From a bacterium (GTDB lineage Bacteria; Bacteroidota; Bacteroidia; Bacteroidales; Muribaculaceae): DNA of 11,973 bases. The notes below the pieces were generated by a model, which ran no database searches, was not told the DNA's origin, and saw only the letters and a program-made list of their open reading frames with translations. The stretch's first letter is position 1, and the number at the start of each line of letters is the position of its first letter. Where the stretch lies: NCBI GenBank assembly GCA_004559845.1, contig SFWW01000104.1, positions 1 through 11,973 on the forward strand, given 5' to 3'. A program made the position numbers and the translations under genes. Shown in pieces: positions 6,250 through 11,973 of this stretch.

Positions 6250-7903
6250 ACTCCGCTTGCCACGGCTCGGGCTCCCTGCCCAACCACGAACCGAATAAGG
6301 AGAATCGTTCTACACGGTAAGAGCCACTCTTAGGACCGGTGGGATTGGTTTGTGATTCGCTGCTATAATTGCCATACCAGTCGCTACACCATTCCCACAC
6401 ATTGCCGCTCATATCGTAGATACCTAATTCATTCGGCGCCTTGGTGGCTACAGGACAAGTTGCCCAGTTACTGTTTGAGTTGTACCAAGCCACATCAACA
6501 ATAGTGTTGCTCCCACTATATATATAGCCTTTGCTCTTATTGCCGCCACGAGCGGCGAACTCCCATTCCGCCTCGGTGGGCAAACGGAATGATTTGCCCG
6601 TTAATGCATTGAGCTTGGTGATAAATGTTTGGCAATCGTTCCACGAAACTTGCTCTACAGGCAGTTTTGGGTCTTGGAAATTTGGGTCTTGGAAATTTGA
6701 GTCTTTGAACCGGCTTGGGTTGCTGCCCATCACCGCTTCCCACAATTCTTGGGTAACCTCCGTTTTGCCAATGTAGTAAGAAGATAGCGTCACAGGATGG
6801 GTGGGCTTTTCATCATTCTCCGCAGCGCTGCCTTGCTCTTCGGTGGCGCCCATGGTGAAGGTGCCGCCATCCACGGCTACCATTTCAAAGTTCACACCTT
6901 TCACGGTGAAGGTTTGGTTAGCAAATCCAGGTGGATACAGAATGTAATCGATCAGAATGGCAACGTCGGATAAATCCACCGCGCCATCACCATTATGGTC
7001 GAAGTCACTGTTGTTTTGGGCTTCGGAGAGGCACAACCGGAGGCCCAAGTAGGAGTTGATGTAGTCGGGCGTGTTGTTGCCTCGATACGCCACGCGACAG
7101 TACCTCGTATCGCTGTACCAACCGCCGCCGCGAAACACACGGCTAGAGGCACCCTTAGGACCGGTGGGATTGGTTTGTGATTCGCTGCTATAATTGCCAA
7201 ACCAGTCGCTACACCATTCCCACACATTGCCGCTCATATCGTAGATACCTAATTCATTCGGCGCCTTGGTGGCTACAGGACAAGATGCGTAGTTACTGTT
7301 TGAGATGTACCAAGCCACATCGACAATAGTGTTGCTCCCACTATATTTATAGCCTTTGCTCTTATTGCCGCCACGAGCGGCGAACTCCCATTCCGCCTCG
7401 GTGGGCAAACGGAAGTTCTTGCCGGTGAGGGCATTCAATTTGGTGATAAATGTTTGGCAATCGTTCCACGAAACTTGCTCTACAGGCAGTTTTGGGTCTT
7501 TGAAATTTGGGTCTTGGAAATCTGAGTCTTTGAACCAGCTTGGGTTGCTGCCCATCACCGCTTCCCACAATTCTTGGGTAACCTCCGTTTTGCCAATGTA
7601 GTAAGAGGATAGCGTCACAGGATGGGTGGGCTTTTCAGAATTATATGCTTCGCTGCCTTGCTCTTCGGTGGCGCCCATGGTGAAGGTGCCGCCATCCACG
7701 GCTACCATTTCAAAGCTCACCCCTTTCACCGTGAAGGTTTGGTTAGCAAATCCAGGTGGATTCAGAATGTAATCGATCAGAATGGAAACGTCGGATAAAT
7801 CAACCGCGCCATCACCATTATGGTCGAAGTCACTGCCGGTTTGGGCATTGCCCGCAAATGCTACCAATAGCATCGCTAATAAGAAAAATGATTTTTGTTT
7901 CAT
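6185..7903 (-). CDS. Secreted protein with two dockerin-like/FGE-sulfatase modules
   Basis: 572 residues. Signal peptide 1-20 (KQKSFFLLAMLLVAFAGNA). Module 1 (24-298): dockerin-like loop DHNGDGAVDLSD (27-38) and helix ILIDYIL, then a full FGE-sulfatase domain with GGTFTMGA, YYIGKTEVTQELWEAVM, RLPTEAEWEFAARGG, DMSGNVWEWCSDW, RVFRGGGWYSDTRYC and the normal ending YLGLRLCLSE. Module 2 (299-531) repeats this with 18 changes in 233 residues, then breaks off: RGGGW and the terminal strand are replaced by ER plus the same 39-residue tail found on the neighbouring paralogue. Module 1 has one of the two cysteines expected at a catalytic FGE site, module 2 neither, so enzymatic formylglycine formation is unlikely. 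A pentapeptide-repeat insert (FQDPN/FKDPK type) sits in both modules and is absent from the paralogue. Likely exported; binding role and partner unknown. Dockerin-like loops in Bacteroidota often occur outside cellulosomes. Confidence 0.88.
   Translation of the reverse strand: MKQKSFFLLAMLLVAFAGNAQTGSDFDHNGDGAVDLSDVSILIDYILNPPGFANQTFTVKGVSFEMVAVDGGTFTMGATEEQGSEAYNSEKPTHPVTLSSYYIGKTEVTQELWEAVMGSNPSWFKDSDFQDPNFKDPKLPVEQVSWNDCQTFITKLNALTGKNFRLPTEAEWEFAARGGNKSKGYKYSGSNTIVDVAWYISNSNYASCPVATKAPNELGIYDMSGNVWEWCSDWFGNYSSESQTNPTGPKGASSRVFRGGGWYSDTRYCRVAYRGNNTPDYINSYLGLRLCLSEAQNNSDFDHNGDGAVDLSDVAILIDYILYPPGFANQTFTVKGVNFEMVAVDGGTFTMGATEEQGSAAENDEKPTHPVTLSSYYIGKTEVTQELWEAVMGSNPSRFKDSNFQDPNFQDPKLPVEQVSWNDCQTFITKLNALTGKSFRLPTEAEWEFAARGGNKSKGYIYSGSNTIVDVAWYNSNSNWATCPVATKAPNELGIYDMSGNVWEWCSDWYGNYSSESQTNPTGPKSGSYRVERFSLFGSWLGREPEPWQAEWLQRDGSFAIKNAVVSCLSGY
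6311..7009 (-). repeat. Internal module repeat, second (truncated) copy
   Basis: Encodes residues 299-531 of the two-module protein. It aligns with 7136-7834 at a constant 825-bp offset. It ends where the shared tail begins, so the last 42 residues of the module are missing. Confidence 0.85.
6666..6710 (-). repeat. 3 x 15-bp tandem repeat inside module 2
   Basis: Units TTTGGGTCTTGGAAA (two exact copies) and one variant. They encode the pentapeptides FKDSN-FQDPN-FQDPK between GSNPSR and LPVEQ. The single-module paralogue has no such insert. Confidence 0.8.
7010..7834 (-). repeat. Internal module repeat, first (complete) copy
   Basis: Encodes residues 24-298. The joint to the second copy reads SEAQNNSDFDHNG, resembling the signal-peptide joint GNAQTGSDFDHNG at the N-terminus. 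The repeat therefore begins about where the mature protein begins, as expected if two tandem genes fused with loss of the second signal peptide. Confidence 0.85.
7491..7535 (-). repeat. 3 x 15-bp tandem repeat inside module 1
   Basis: Equivalent of 6666-6710 at the 825-bp offset, encoding FKDSD-FQDPN-FKDPK. Its presence in both modules suggests the repeat expanded before the module duplicated. Confidence 0.8.
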
Positions 7904-8007
7904 AATCAGAATATTTTAAGTTGATTAAGAATTAGTTTGTTTGATTTCAAGTTCATCAATCCATTTGGAAGCTCAATCCATTCATTCCGGGACAAATTTT
8001 CCCATCG
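7904..8007 (-). promoter_or_regulatory. Conserved leader of the two-module FGE gene
   Basis: Counterpart of 5956-6059 with the same length and 6 substitutions. It includes the imperfect palindrome at 7989-8003. Homology between the leaders stops at 8007. No convincing TAnnTTTG box was found on the minus strand in the next 150 bp upstream. Confidence 0.4.
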
Positions 8008-8186
8008 TATCATTACTGAATTTCACTTTATTCAATCCGGAAATTTTAAATCGGCTCTTTAAGCAAATCAAGCTGCATTTGCAGATATTCATCATCATTT
8101 AACTAAAAAAGCACAATCCAACTGCAAAAATAAACAATTATTAGGAAATCTGCAACAGAGAATTGCCTTTTTGTGTGTTTGCCGCA

Positions 8187-8210
8187 GGCATTATATGGGG
8201 CATTATATGG
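8187..8210. repeat. 2 x 12-bp perfect tandem repeat
   Basis: GGCATTATATGG occurs twice head to tail with no mismatch. Function unknown. Confidence 0.7.
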
Positions 8211-8291
8211 CGGTGGGATGATTCCGGCGATTTGTGGGCTTTGTTCGGATTTGGACCAAAATCGGGCTGTTTTGTGGTCCAAAAGCGAAAT

Positions 8292-8327
8292 GAAACACCT
8301 GAAACACCTGAAACACTTGAAACACTT
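8292..8327. repeat. 4 x 9-bp tandem repeat (GAAACACCT type)
   Basis: Two units GAAACACCT followed by two units GAAACACTT. Because the unit is a multiple of three, the minus strand reads FQV triplets in one frame, but no gene is supported around it. Confidence 0.85.
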
Positions 8328-8430
8328 TCTGTGGATGTTCGGATTGCTTTTTTGTCAACATTTCAAAGAACTCAGTGGCAAAGTTAAGGATGGCGGACGC
8401 GGTGGGCAAGACCAATAGGGAATGTTGCTC

Positions 8431-8484
8431 AATGGACCCAATGGACCCAATGGACCCAATGGACTCAATAGATTGAATAGATTC
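8431..8484. repeat. 6 x 9-bp degenerate tandem repeat (AATGGACCC type)
   Basis: Three perfect AATGGACCC units, then AATGGACTC, AATAGATTG and AATAGATTC. Divergence increases towards the right. It has the same 9-bp period as the array 100 bp to the left, but an unrelated unit. Confidence 0.85.
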
Positions 8485-8560
8485 AACCTGGTGGATGGAT
8501 GAGGGATTTGGTGGGGATTTGCCACAACCGACCCTCCGAGGCTCAACGCTTTCGCTTTGG

Positions 8561-8622
8561 CGGCTCTTTCCCTACCTGTGGGCGGGCATTTGTGTGTGGG
8601 TGTGTTTTAAACGAAAGAGCCG
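8561..8622. repeat. 10-bp perfect inverted repeat
   Basis: CGGCTCTTTC (8561-8570) and GAAAGAGCCG (8613-8622) are exact reverse complements around a 42-bp G/T-rich loop. It lies upstream of the predicted aroA promoter, so it would not be in that transcript. Confidence 0.5.
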
Positions 8623-8636
8623 TGCGCCCGGTTTTA

Positions 8637-8666
8637 GTTTTCGTTTTCGTTTCTGTTTCTGTTTTC
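8637..8666. repeat. 5 x 6-bp repeat (GTTTTC/GTTTCT)
   Basis: Units GTTTTC, GTTTTC, GTTTCT, GTTTCT, GTTTTC abut the aroA promoter; the last C is also the first base of the sequence shared with the suf promoter. The same hexamer occurs in the sufB-sufC spacer. Confidence 0.75.
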
Positions 8667-8688
8667 GTTATTTTTTGTAATTTTGTAG
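8666..8688 (+). promoter_or_regulatory. Candidate promoter of the aroA operon
   Basis: TAATTTTG at 8678-8685 matches the Bacteroidota -7 consensus TAnnTTTG. The start point would be near 8691, leaving a leader of under 20 nt before the aroA ATG. The expected upstream TTTG is only approximated by TCTG at 8652-8655. All 23 bp match the element before sufB exactly. Confidence 0.6.
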
Positions 8689-8708
8689 TTCTTAGTTTTT
8701 ATTCGCTT

Positions 8709-9941
8709 ATGAATTATCGAATCAGTGCTCCGGAGCGCTTGGAAGGCGCTATCGTATTGCCCGCATCAAAAAGCATTAGCAACCGTGTGTTGCTCCTTCA
8801 TGCTTTAAGCGGAGGCAAGGGCTCTTTGCATCATTTGGCGAAGTGCGACGACACCGACGCCGTGCTCCGTGCGTTGGCGCACGATGATGCGCAGGTGGTC
8901 GACATTGGCGCTGCCGGCACGGCGATGCGTTTTCTCACGGCTTATTTTGCCACGCGCGAAGGACGTTGCGTTACCCTCACGGGCACCGAACGGATGCGTC
9001 AGCGCCCCATCAAGGTGCTGGTGGAAGCCTTGCGCTGCTTGGGTGCCGACATCACCTACGTCGGCGAAGAGGGTTTTCCGCCTTTACTCATTAAGGGCAA
9101 ACGCCTCCATGGCGGCGATGTGAGTATCAGCGGCAGTGTGAGTTCGCAATACATCACAGCCTTGCTGCTGATTGCCCCGGTGGTGGGCGGTATGCGCTTG
9201 AAAATAGAGGGCGAAATCATGTCGCGCCCCTACATTGATATGACCCTGGCATTGATGCGCCGCTATGGCATAGAAGCCTCATGGCAAGGCGCTATGGTGG
9301 AGGTGCCTGCCGGCGAATATGCCGCTGTGGATTTCACGGTGGAGGCGGATTGGAGTGCGGCGAGTTATTGGTGGGCGATGCAAGCCTTGCTCCCGGCTTC
9401 GAGCATTTCGCTGCTCGGGCTTCATCAGCACAGCCTTCAAGGCGATAGCCGTATGGCGGAAATCATGGCGCAAATGGGGGTGACCGGCATTTGGCATGAT
9501 GAGCGTGTGCATTTGCAAAGCAATGGCGGTGCCGGGTGCTGTTGCACCACATTTGCCGATTTGAGTGGCACGCCCGATATTGCCCAAACGCTCGTGGTGA
9601 TGCTCTGCTTGCTGGGACGCGCATTTAGGCTCACGGGATTGCGCACGCTGCGCATCAAAGAAACCGACCGCTTAGAGGCGCTCCGCACGGAGTTGCTGAA
9701 ATTGGGCTATGTGGTGAAGGTGGAGGGCGATGATGCCCTCAGTTGGCACTACCAAACGGTGGCGCCGGCTCCCGACATTCACATATCCACCTACCACGAC
9801 CACCGTATGGCGATGGCTTTTGCCCCGGCTGCCATTCGCTTTCCGGGCATTGTAATTGATGACGCCCAAGTGGTGAGCAAATCGTATCCTGATTTTTGGC
9901 AACATCTGCGCGAAGCGGGTTTTAGCATCGAAGAAGTATGA
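8709..9941 (+). CDS. aroA: 3-phosphoshikimate 1-carboxyvinyltransferase (EPSP synthase)
   Basis: Joins phosphoenolpyruvate to shikimate 3-phosphate to give EPSP, the sixth step of the shikimate pathway to aromatic amino acids; cytosolic. 410 residues from ATG at 8709 (MNYRISAP), slightly shorter than the approximately 430 of E. coli, as is usual in Bacteroidota. Seen: LPASKSISNR (17-26) with PEP-binding K21, GAAGTAMRFLTA (67-78), RMRQRPI (95-101), SGSVSSQYITALL, RPYIDMT, the catalytic-region DLSGTPDIAQT, RIKETDRLEALR (315-326) and YHDHRMAM (362-369). The frame is open for a further 70 codons upstream, but that part runs through the hexamer repeat and the promoter and is not protein-like. First gene of the plus-strand operon; the next gene starts inside its stop codon. 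The GAAG form (not GNAG) may bear on inhibitor sensitivity class; this is inference. Confidence 0.96.
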   Translation: MNYRISAPERLEGAIVLPASKSISNRVLLLHALSGGKGSLHHLAKCDDTDAVLRALAHDDAQVVDIGAAGTAMRFLTAYFATREGRCVTLTGTERMRQRPIKVLVEALRCLGADITYVGEEGFPPLLIKGKRLHGGDVSISGSVSSQYITALLLIAPVVGGMRLKIEGEIMSRPYIDMTLALMRRYGIEASWQGAMVEVPAGEYAAVDFTVEADWSAASYWWAMQALLPASSISLLGLHQHSLQGDSRMAEIMAQMGVTGIWHDERVHLQSNGGAGCCCTTFADLSGTPDIAQTLVVMLCLLGRAFRLTGLRTLRIKETDRLEALRTELLKLGYVVKVEGDDALSWHYQTVAPAPDIHISTYHDHRMAMAFAPAAIRFPGIVIDDAQVVSKSYPDFWQHLREAGFSIEEV

Positions 9942-10363
9942 TTCCGGCTTTTTACATATTCGTGGCGATGGTGGCGGTGGGCGTGGTGCTCTACCTTTTG
10001 GATTTGCGCTCGCGCAAAAACGAACCGCAGGAATCAGCGCCGGAAGCGCCGGAAGTTGCCGATTGTGATGCCGATTGCTGCTCCACCCACGAGGTGTGTC
10101 CCTCGGAGATGATATTGGAGGGCTGCAATGCCGAAATCGTGTATTTCGACGATGAAGAATTAGACGCTTTTAAGGGGCGCGCCGCCGATGCTTACACCCC
10201 AGAGGAGGAAGAACAATTCCGCGATGTGCTCTACACCCTTTTGCCCGCCGACCTTTTGCCGTGGGAGCAAAGTATGAAAAAGCGGGGCATCATTCTGCCG
10301 AGCGCTATTCGCAACGAATTTGTGATGCTCTATGCCGAGCAGCAAAACAAACCGCAACGATAA
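9938..10363 (+). CDS. Small membrane-anchored Cys-rich protein, function unknown
   Basis: 141 residues, not recognised as a named family. Seen: one N-terminal membrane segment (about 3-21, IPAFYIFVAMVAVGVVLYLL) followed by basic LRSRK, which suggests the remainder lies in the cytoplasm; a short Pro/Glu-rich linker (29-40); then a Cys cluster DCDADCCSTHEVC (C43, C47, C48, C54, with C63 further on) and an acidic C-terminal half with YTPEEEEQFRDVLYTLLP and WEQSMKKRGIILP. The cysteines could bind metal or form a redox site; this is inference, encouraged by the metal-transporter permease next door. The ATG overlaps the aroA stop (ATGA), so translation is probably coupled. The protein-like composition in frame and the tight gene spacing make it a real gene. 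Confidence 0.8.
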   Translation: MIPAFYIFVAMVAVGVVLYLLDLRSRKNEPQESAPEAPEVADCDADCCSTHEVCPSEMILEGCNAEIVYFDDEELDAFKGRAADAYTPEEEEQFRDVLYTLLPADLLPWEQSMKKRGIILPSAIRNEFVMLYAEQQNKPQR

Positions 10364-10384
10364 AACTCAACAAGACCTTTTCAA

Positions 10385-11227
10385 ATGTGGAATATCGACA
10401 TATTTAATTACACTTTTTTTCAGAATGCCATCATCGGCATTGTGCTGGTGAGCATTGCTTCCGCCATCGTGGGCACCTATGTGGTGTGCCGGCGCATGGT
10501 GTTCGTCACCGGCGGCATCACCCACGCCAGTTTTGGCGGTTTGGGATTGGGGTTCTACGCCGGCTTGAGTCCTGCCCTCACCGCGGGGGTGTTTGCCATC
10601 GTTTCCGCCCTCGGCGTGGAGTGGCTGGCGCGTAGCGGAAGGGTGCGCGAAGACTCAGCCATAGGAGTGGTGTGGGCGTTGGGCATGGCGTTGGGCACCA
10701 TCTTCATATTCCTCACACCGGGATATGTGCCGGAATTGTCGTCGTTTTTGTTTGGCAACATTCTCACAATCGGCACCACCGACCTTATCCTGTTTGCCAT
10801 TTATTTGGCGGTGCTCGTGGCGGTGGTGACGGGCTTTTTCCCGGTGATTCGCTCATGCGCTTTCGACCCGAATTTTGCCGCCACGCAAGGTTTGCCGGTG
10901 CGCAGCGTGAATTTGGTGATGACCATCCTCACTTCGGTGTGCATTGTGCTCACCATTCGCCTCATCGGCATTATGCTGCTGATGTCGCTCTTCACCATGC
11001 CGCAAATGATAGCCGAATTGCGCACCAAGCGGATGTCGGCGCTTATCGTTAGTGCCGTGGCTATCAGCGTGGTGTGCTCGCTTGCCGGGATGGCGCTCAG
11101 TGTGGTACTGTCGGTGCCGGTGTCTGCCACCATCGTGCTGATGCTTATCGTGGTGTATGCCGCCGCACGCCTTTGTGGGGCAGTAGCACACTATGTAGGC
11201 AATAAAAAGGAAAAAACTGCGTTATAG
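10385..11227 (+). CDS. ABC-3 family metal transporter permease (ZnuB/MntB-like)
   Basis: Inner-membrane permease of the family importing zinc, manganese or iron. 280 residues, normal length, with roughly eight hydrophobic segments. Seen: the family pattern CRRMVFVTGGITHASFGGLG (35-54), where the residues following RRM and the THASFGG stretch correspond to SHA-type motifs of ZnuB; EDSAIGVVWALGMALG (about 88-103); and PVSATIVLMLIVVYA near the end. The substrate metal cannot be read from the permease. No ATPase or substrate-binding protein is encoded in the window, so its partners must lie elsewhere. It starts 21 bp after the Cys-rich protein and is followed after 9 bp by the lipoprotein gene, implying one transcript. 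Confidence 0.9.
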   Translation: MWNIDIFNYTFFQNAIIGIVLVSIASAIVGTYVVCRRMVFVTGGITHASFGGLGLGFYAGLSPALTAGVFAIVSALGVEWLARSGRVREDSAIGVVWALGMALGTIFIFLTPGYVPELSSFLFGNILTIGTTDLILFAIYLAVLVAVVTGFFPVIRSCAFDPNFAATQGLPVRSVNLVMTILTSVCIVLTIRLIGIMLLMSLFTMPQMIAELRTKRMSALIVSAVAISVVCSLAGMALSVVLSVPVSATIVLMLIVVYAAARLCGAVAHYVGNKKEKTAL

Positions 11228-11236
11228 TATAAATTT

Positions 11237-11973
11237 ATGCAACATACCGGTCGTTACATAGTGTCCTTTCTATTGGTAGGTTTTGTGGTGATTCTTCTCA
11301 GTGGGTGCAGCACGAAGAAGAACACGCCTATGTCGCGCTTTTGGCAAGCCTTCACCACGCGCTACAATGTGTACTACAATGGGATGACCAACTACGAGGA
11401 GCAAATTAAAGTGCTGGAAAACGACTATCAAGACGACTACACACAATACCTGTTTATCCACCCTGCCGAAGCGCGCAATTTCCCCAAATCGCCGCAACCA
11501 TCGGGCAGTTTCGACCGCACCATCGAAAAGATGCAAAAGGCTATTGCACTGCACTCTATCAAAAAGAAACCCGCCAAAAAATCGGGCAAAGCCAACGACC
11601 AGAAATATAAAGAATACCTCAAGCGGGAGGAATACAACCCCTTTATCCACAATGCGTGGTATATGCTGGCAAAAGCGGAATACATGAAGGGCGATTTCTT
11701 GGCTTCTTCCGCCACTTTCCACTACATTGCACGCCATTTCCCGTGGAAACCCGAGTTGGTGCTGGAATGCCAAATTTGGGAAGCGCTCAGTTATTGCGCG
11801 ATGGAGTGGACCACCGAAGCCGACAACGTGCTCTCGCACGTGCATATCGACCAAATCACCAATGGACGCATACGCTCGCTTGCCAATTTGGCGTTTGCCA
11901 ATCTCTATATCAAATCGAATAAGCATGCACAAGCCATCCCCTATCTGGCGGAGGCAATTAAGGGCGCCGGCGG
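11237..11973 (+). CDS. PorW/SprE-like TPR lipoprotein, 3' end outside window
   Basis: 245 residues visible and open at the window edge. A lipoprotein signal is clear: hydrophobic IVSFLLVGFVVILLSG and C24 as the lipidated residue, then STKKNT. The segment MSRFWQAFTTRYNVYYNG (about 32-49) followed by a helical stretch resembles the N-terminus of Bacteroidota PorW/SprE-type TPR lipoproteins, some of which take part in type IX secretion and gliding. From about 137 on, NPFIHNAWYMLAKAEYMKG and ASSATFHYIARHFPWKPEL look like TPR helices. A Lys-rich, low-complexity linker (KKKPAKKSGK) lies around 109-118. The assignment to this family is by recalled pattern; whether it serves type IX secretion here is unknown. 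Start chosen at ATG 11237, 9 bp after the permease stop. Confidence 0.8.
   Translation, partial: MQHTGRYIVSFLLVGFVVILLSGCSTKKNTPMSRFWQAFTTRYNVYYNGMTNYEEQIKVLENDYQDDYTQYLFIHPAEARNFPKSPQPSGSFDRTIEKMQKAIALHSIKKKPAKKSGKANDQKYKEYLKREEYNPFIHNAWYMLAKAEYMKGDFLASSATFHYIARHFPWKPELVLECQIWEALSYCAMEWTTEADNVLSHVHIDQITNGRIRSLANLAFANLYIKSNKHAQAIPYLAEAIKGAG

Larger units (their letters stand above)
6062..8007 (-). repeat. Tandem duplication unit, copy 2
   Basis: Second copy of the element + gene + leader unit described for 4932-6059. It is about 820 bp longer, because the gene carries two dockerin/FGE modules instead of one; smaller differences are a 39-bp in-frame loss near the 3' end and a 5-bp insertion in the left inverted repeat. 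Confidence 0.8.
8008..8708. other. Intergenic region with several short tandem repeats
   Basis: About 700 bp between divergently transcribed genes. The part up to about 8160 is AT-rich with no recognised feature. From 8187 to 8666 it contains a 2x12-bp repeat, two unrelated 9-bp repeat arrays, a 10-bp inverted repeat and a hexamer array, ending in the aroA promoter. Open frames across it encode only low-complexity repeats (for example FQV or GPL triplets) and are not credible genes. Confidence 0.65.

Noticed and set aside
5050..7903. Formylglycine-generating enzyme activity (sulfatase maturation)
   Set aside because: The catalytic cysteine pair is incomplete or absent and no sulfatase gene is nearby.
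8292..8484. CRISPR-like array
   Set aside because: Units are only 9 bp and contiguous, with no spacers and no cas genes.
8163..8546. Small proteins over the 9-bp arrays
   Set aside because: Several overlapping frames on both strands are open only because of the triplet-period repeats; none has convincing protein character.
8499..8708. N-terminal extension of aroA by 70 codons
   Set aside because: The extension crosses the hexamer repeat and the promoter box, reads as low-complexity FVFV residues, and AroA homologues begin near MNYRISAP.
11228..11236. Separate promoter for the lipoprotein gene
   Set aside because: The gap is only 9 bp and no TAnnTTTG box was found close by, so read-through from the permease gene is likelier.

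Overview
The window looks like chromosomal DNA of a member of the Bacteroidales (Bacteroidota). The pointers are a sufB-sufC-sufD-sufS order, a short-form AroA, AT-rich promoters of the TAnnTTTG type, no clear Shine-Dalgarno sites, and a PorW/SprE-like lipoprotein beginning CSTKKNT. Genus cannot be fixed from sequence alone. No RNA gene, CRISPR array, transposase or integrase was seen.

Left part (1-4751, minus strand): a compact operon for Fe-S cluster assembly, transcribed sufB > sufC > sufD > sufS, with sufS running off the left edge. SufBCD form the scaffold/ATPase complex and SufS supplies sulfur from cysteine. A candidate promoter lies about 45 bp before sufB.

Middle (4932-8007, minus strand): a tandemly duplicated unit. 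Each copy carries a 104-bp leader, a secreted protein (signal peptide, one dockerin-like calcium motif, FGE-sulfatase/SUMF1-type domain), and a roughly 185-bp structured repeat with 30-bp inverted ends and an inner hairpin. The repeat overlaps the 3' end of each gene and encodes the last residues and the stop codon. In the second copy the dockerin+FGE module is duplicated again (275-residue period, about 92% identical). Both final FGE domains lack their normal C-terminal end and share an unrelated 39-residue tail, partly encoded by the repeat. This is the most unusual part of the window.

Region 8008-8708: about 700 bp without a credible gene, holding several short tandem repeats (2x12, 4x9, 6x9 and 5x6 bp), a 10-bp inverted repeat, and a promoter that matches the sufB promoter over 23 identical bases.

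Right part (8709-11973, plus strand): a tightly packed apparent operon of aroA (shikimate pathway), a small membrane-anchored Cys-rich protein of unknown function (4-bp overlap with aroA), an ABC-3 family metal transporter permease with no ATPase or binding protein in view, and the start of a large PorW/SprE-like TPR lipoprotein.
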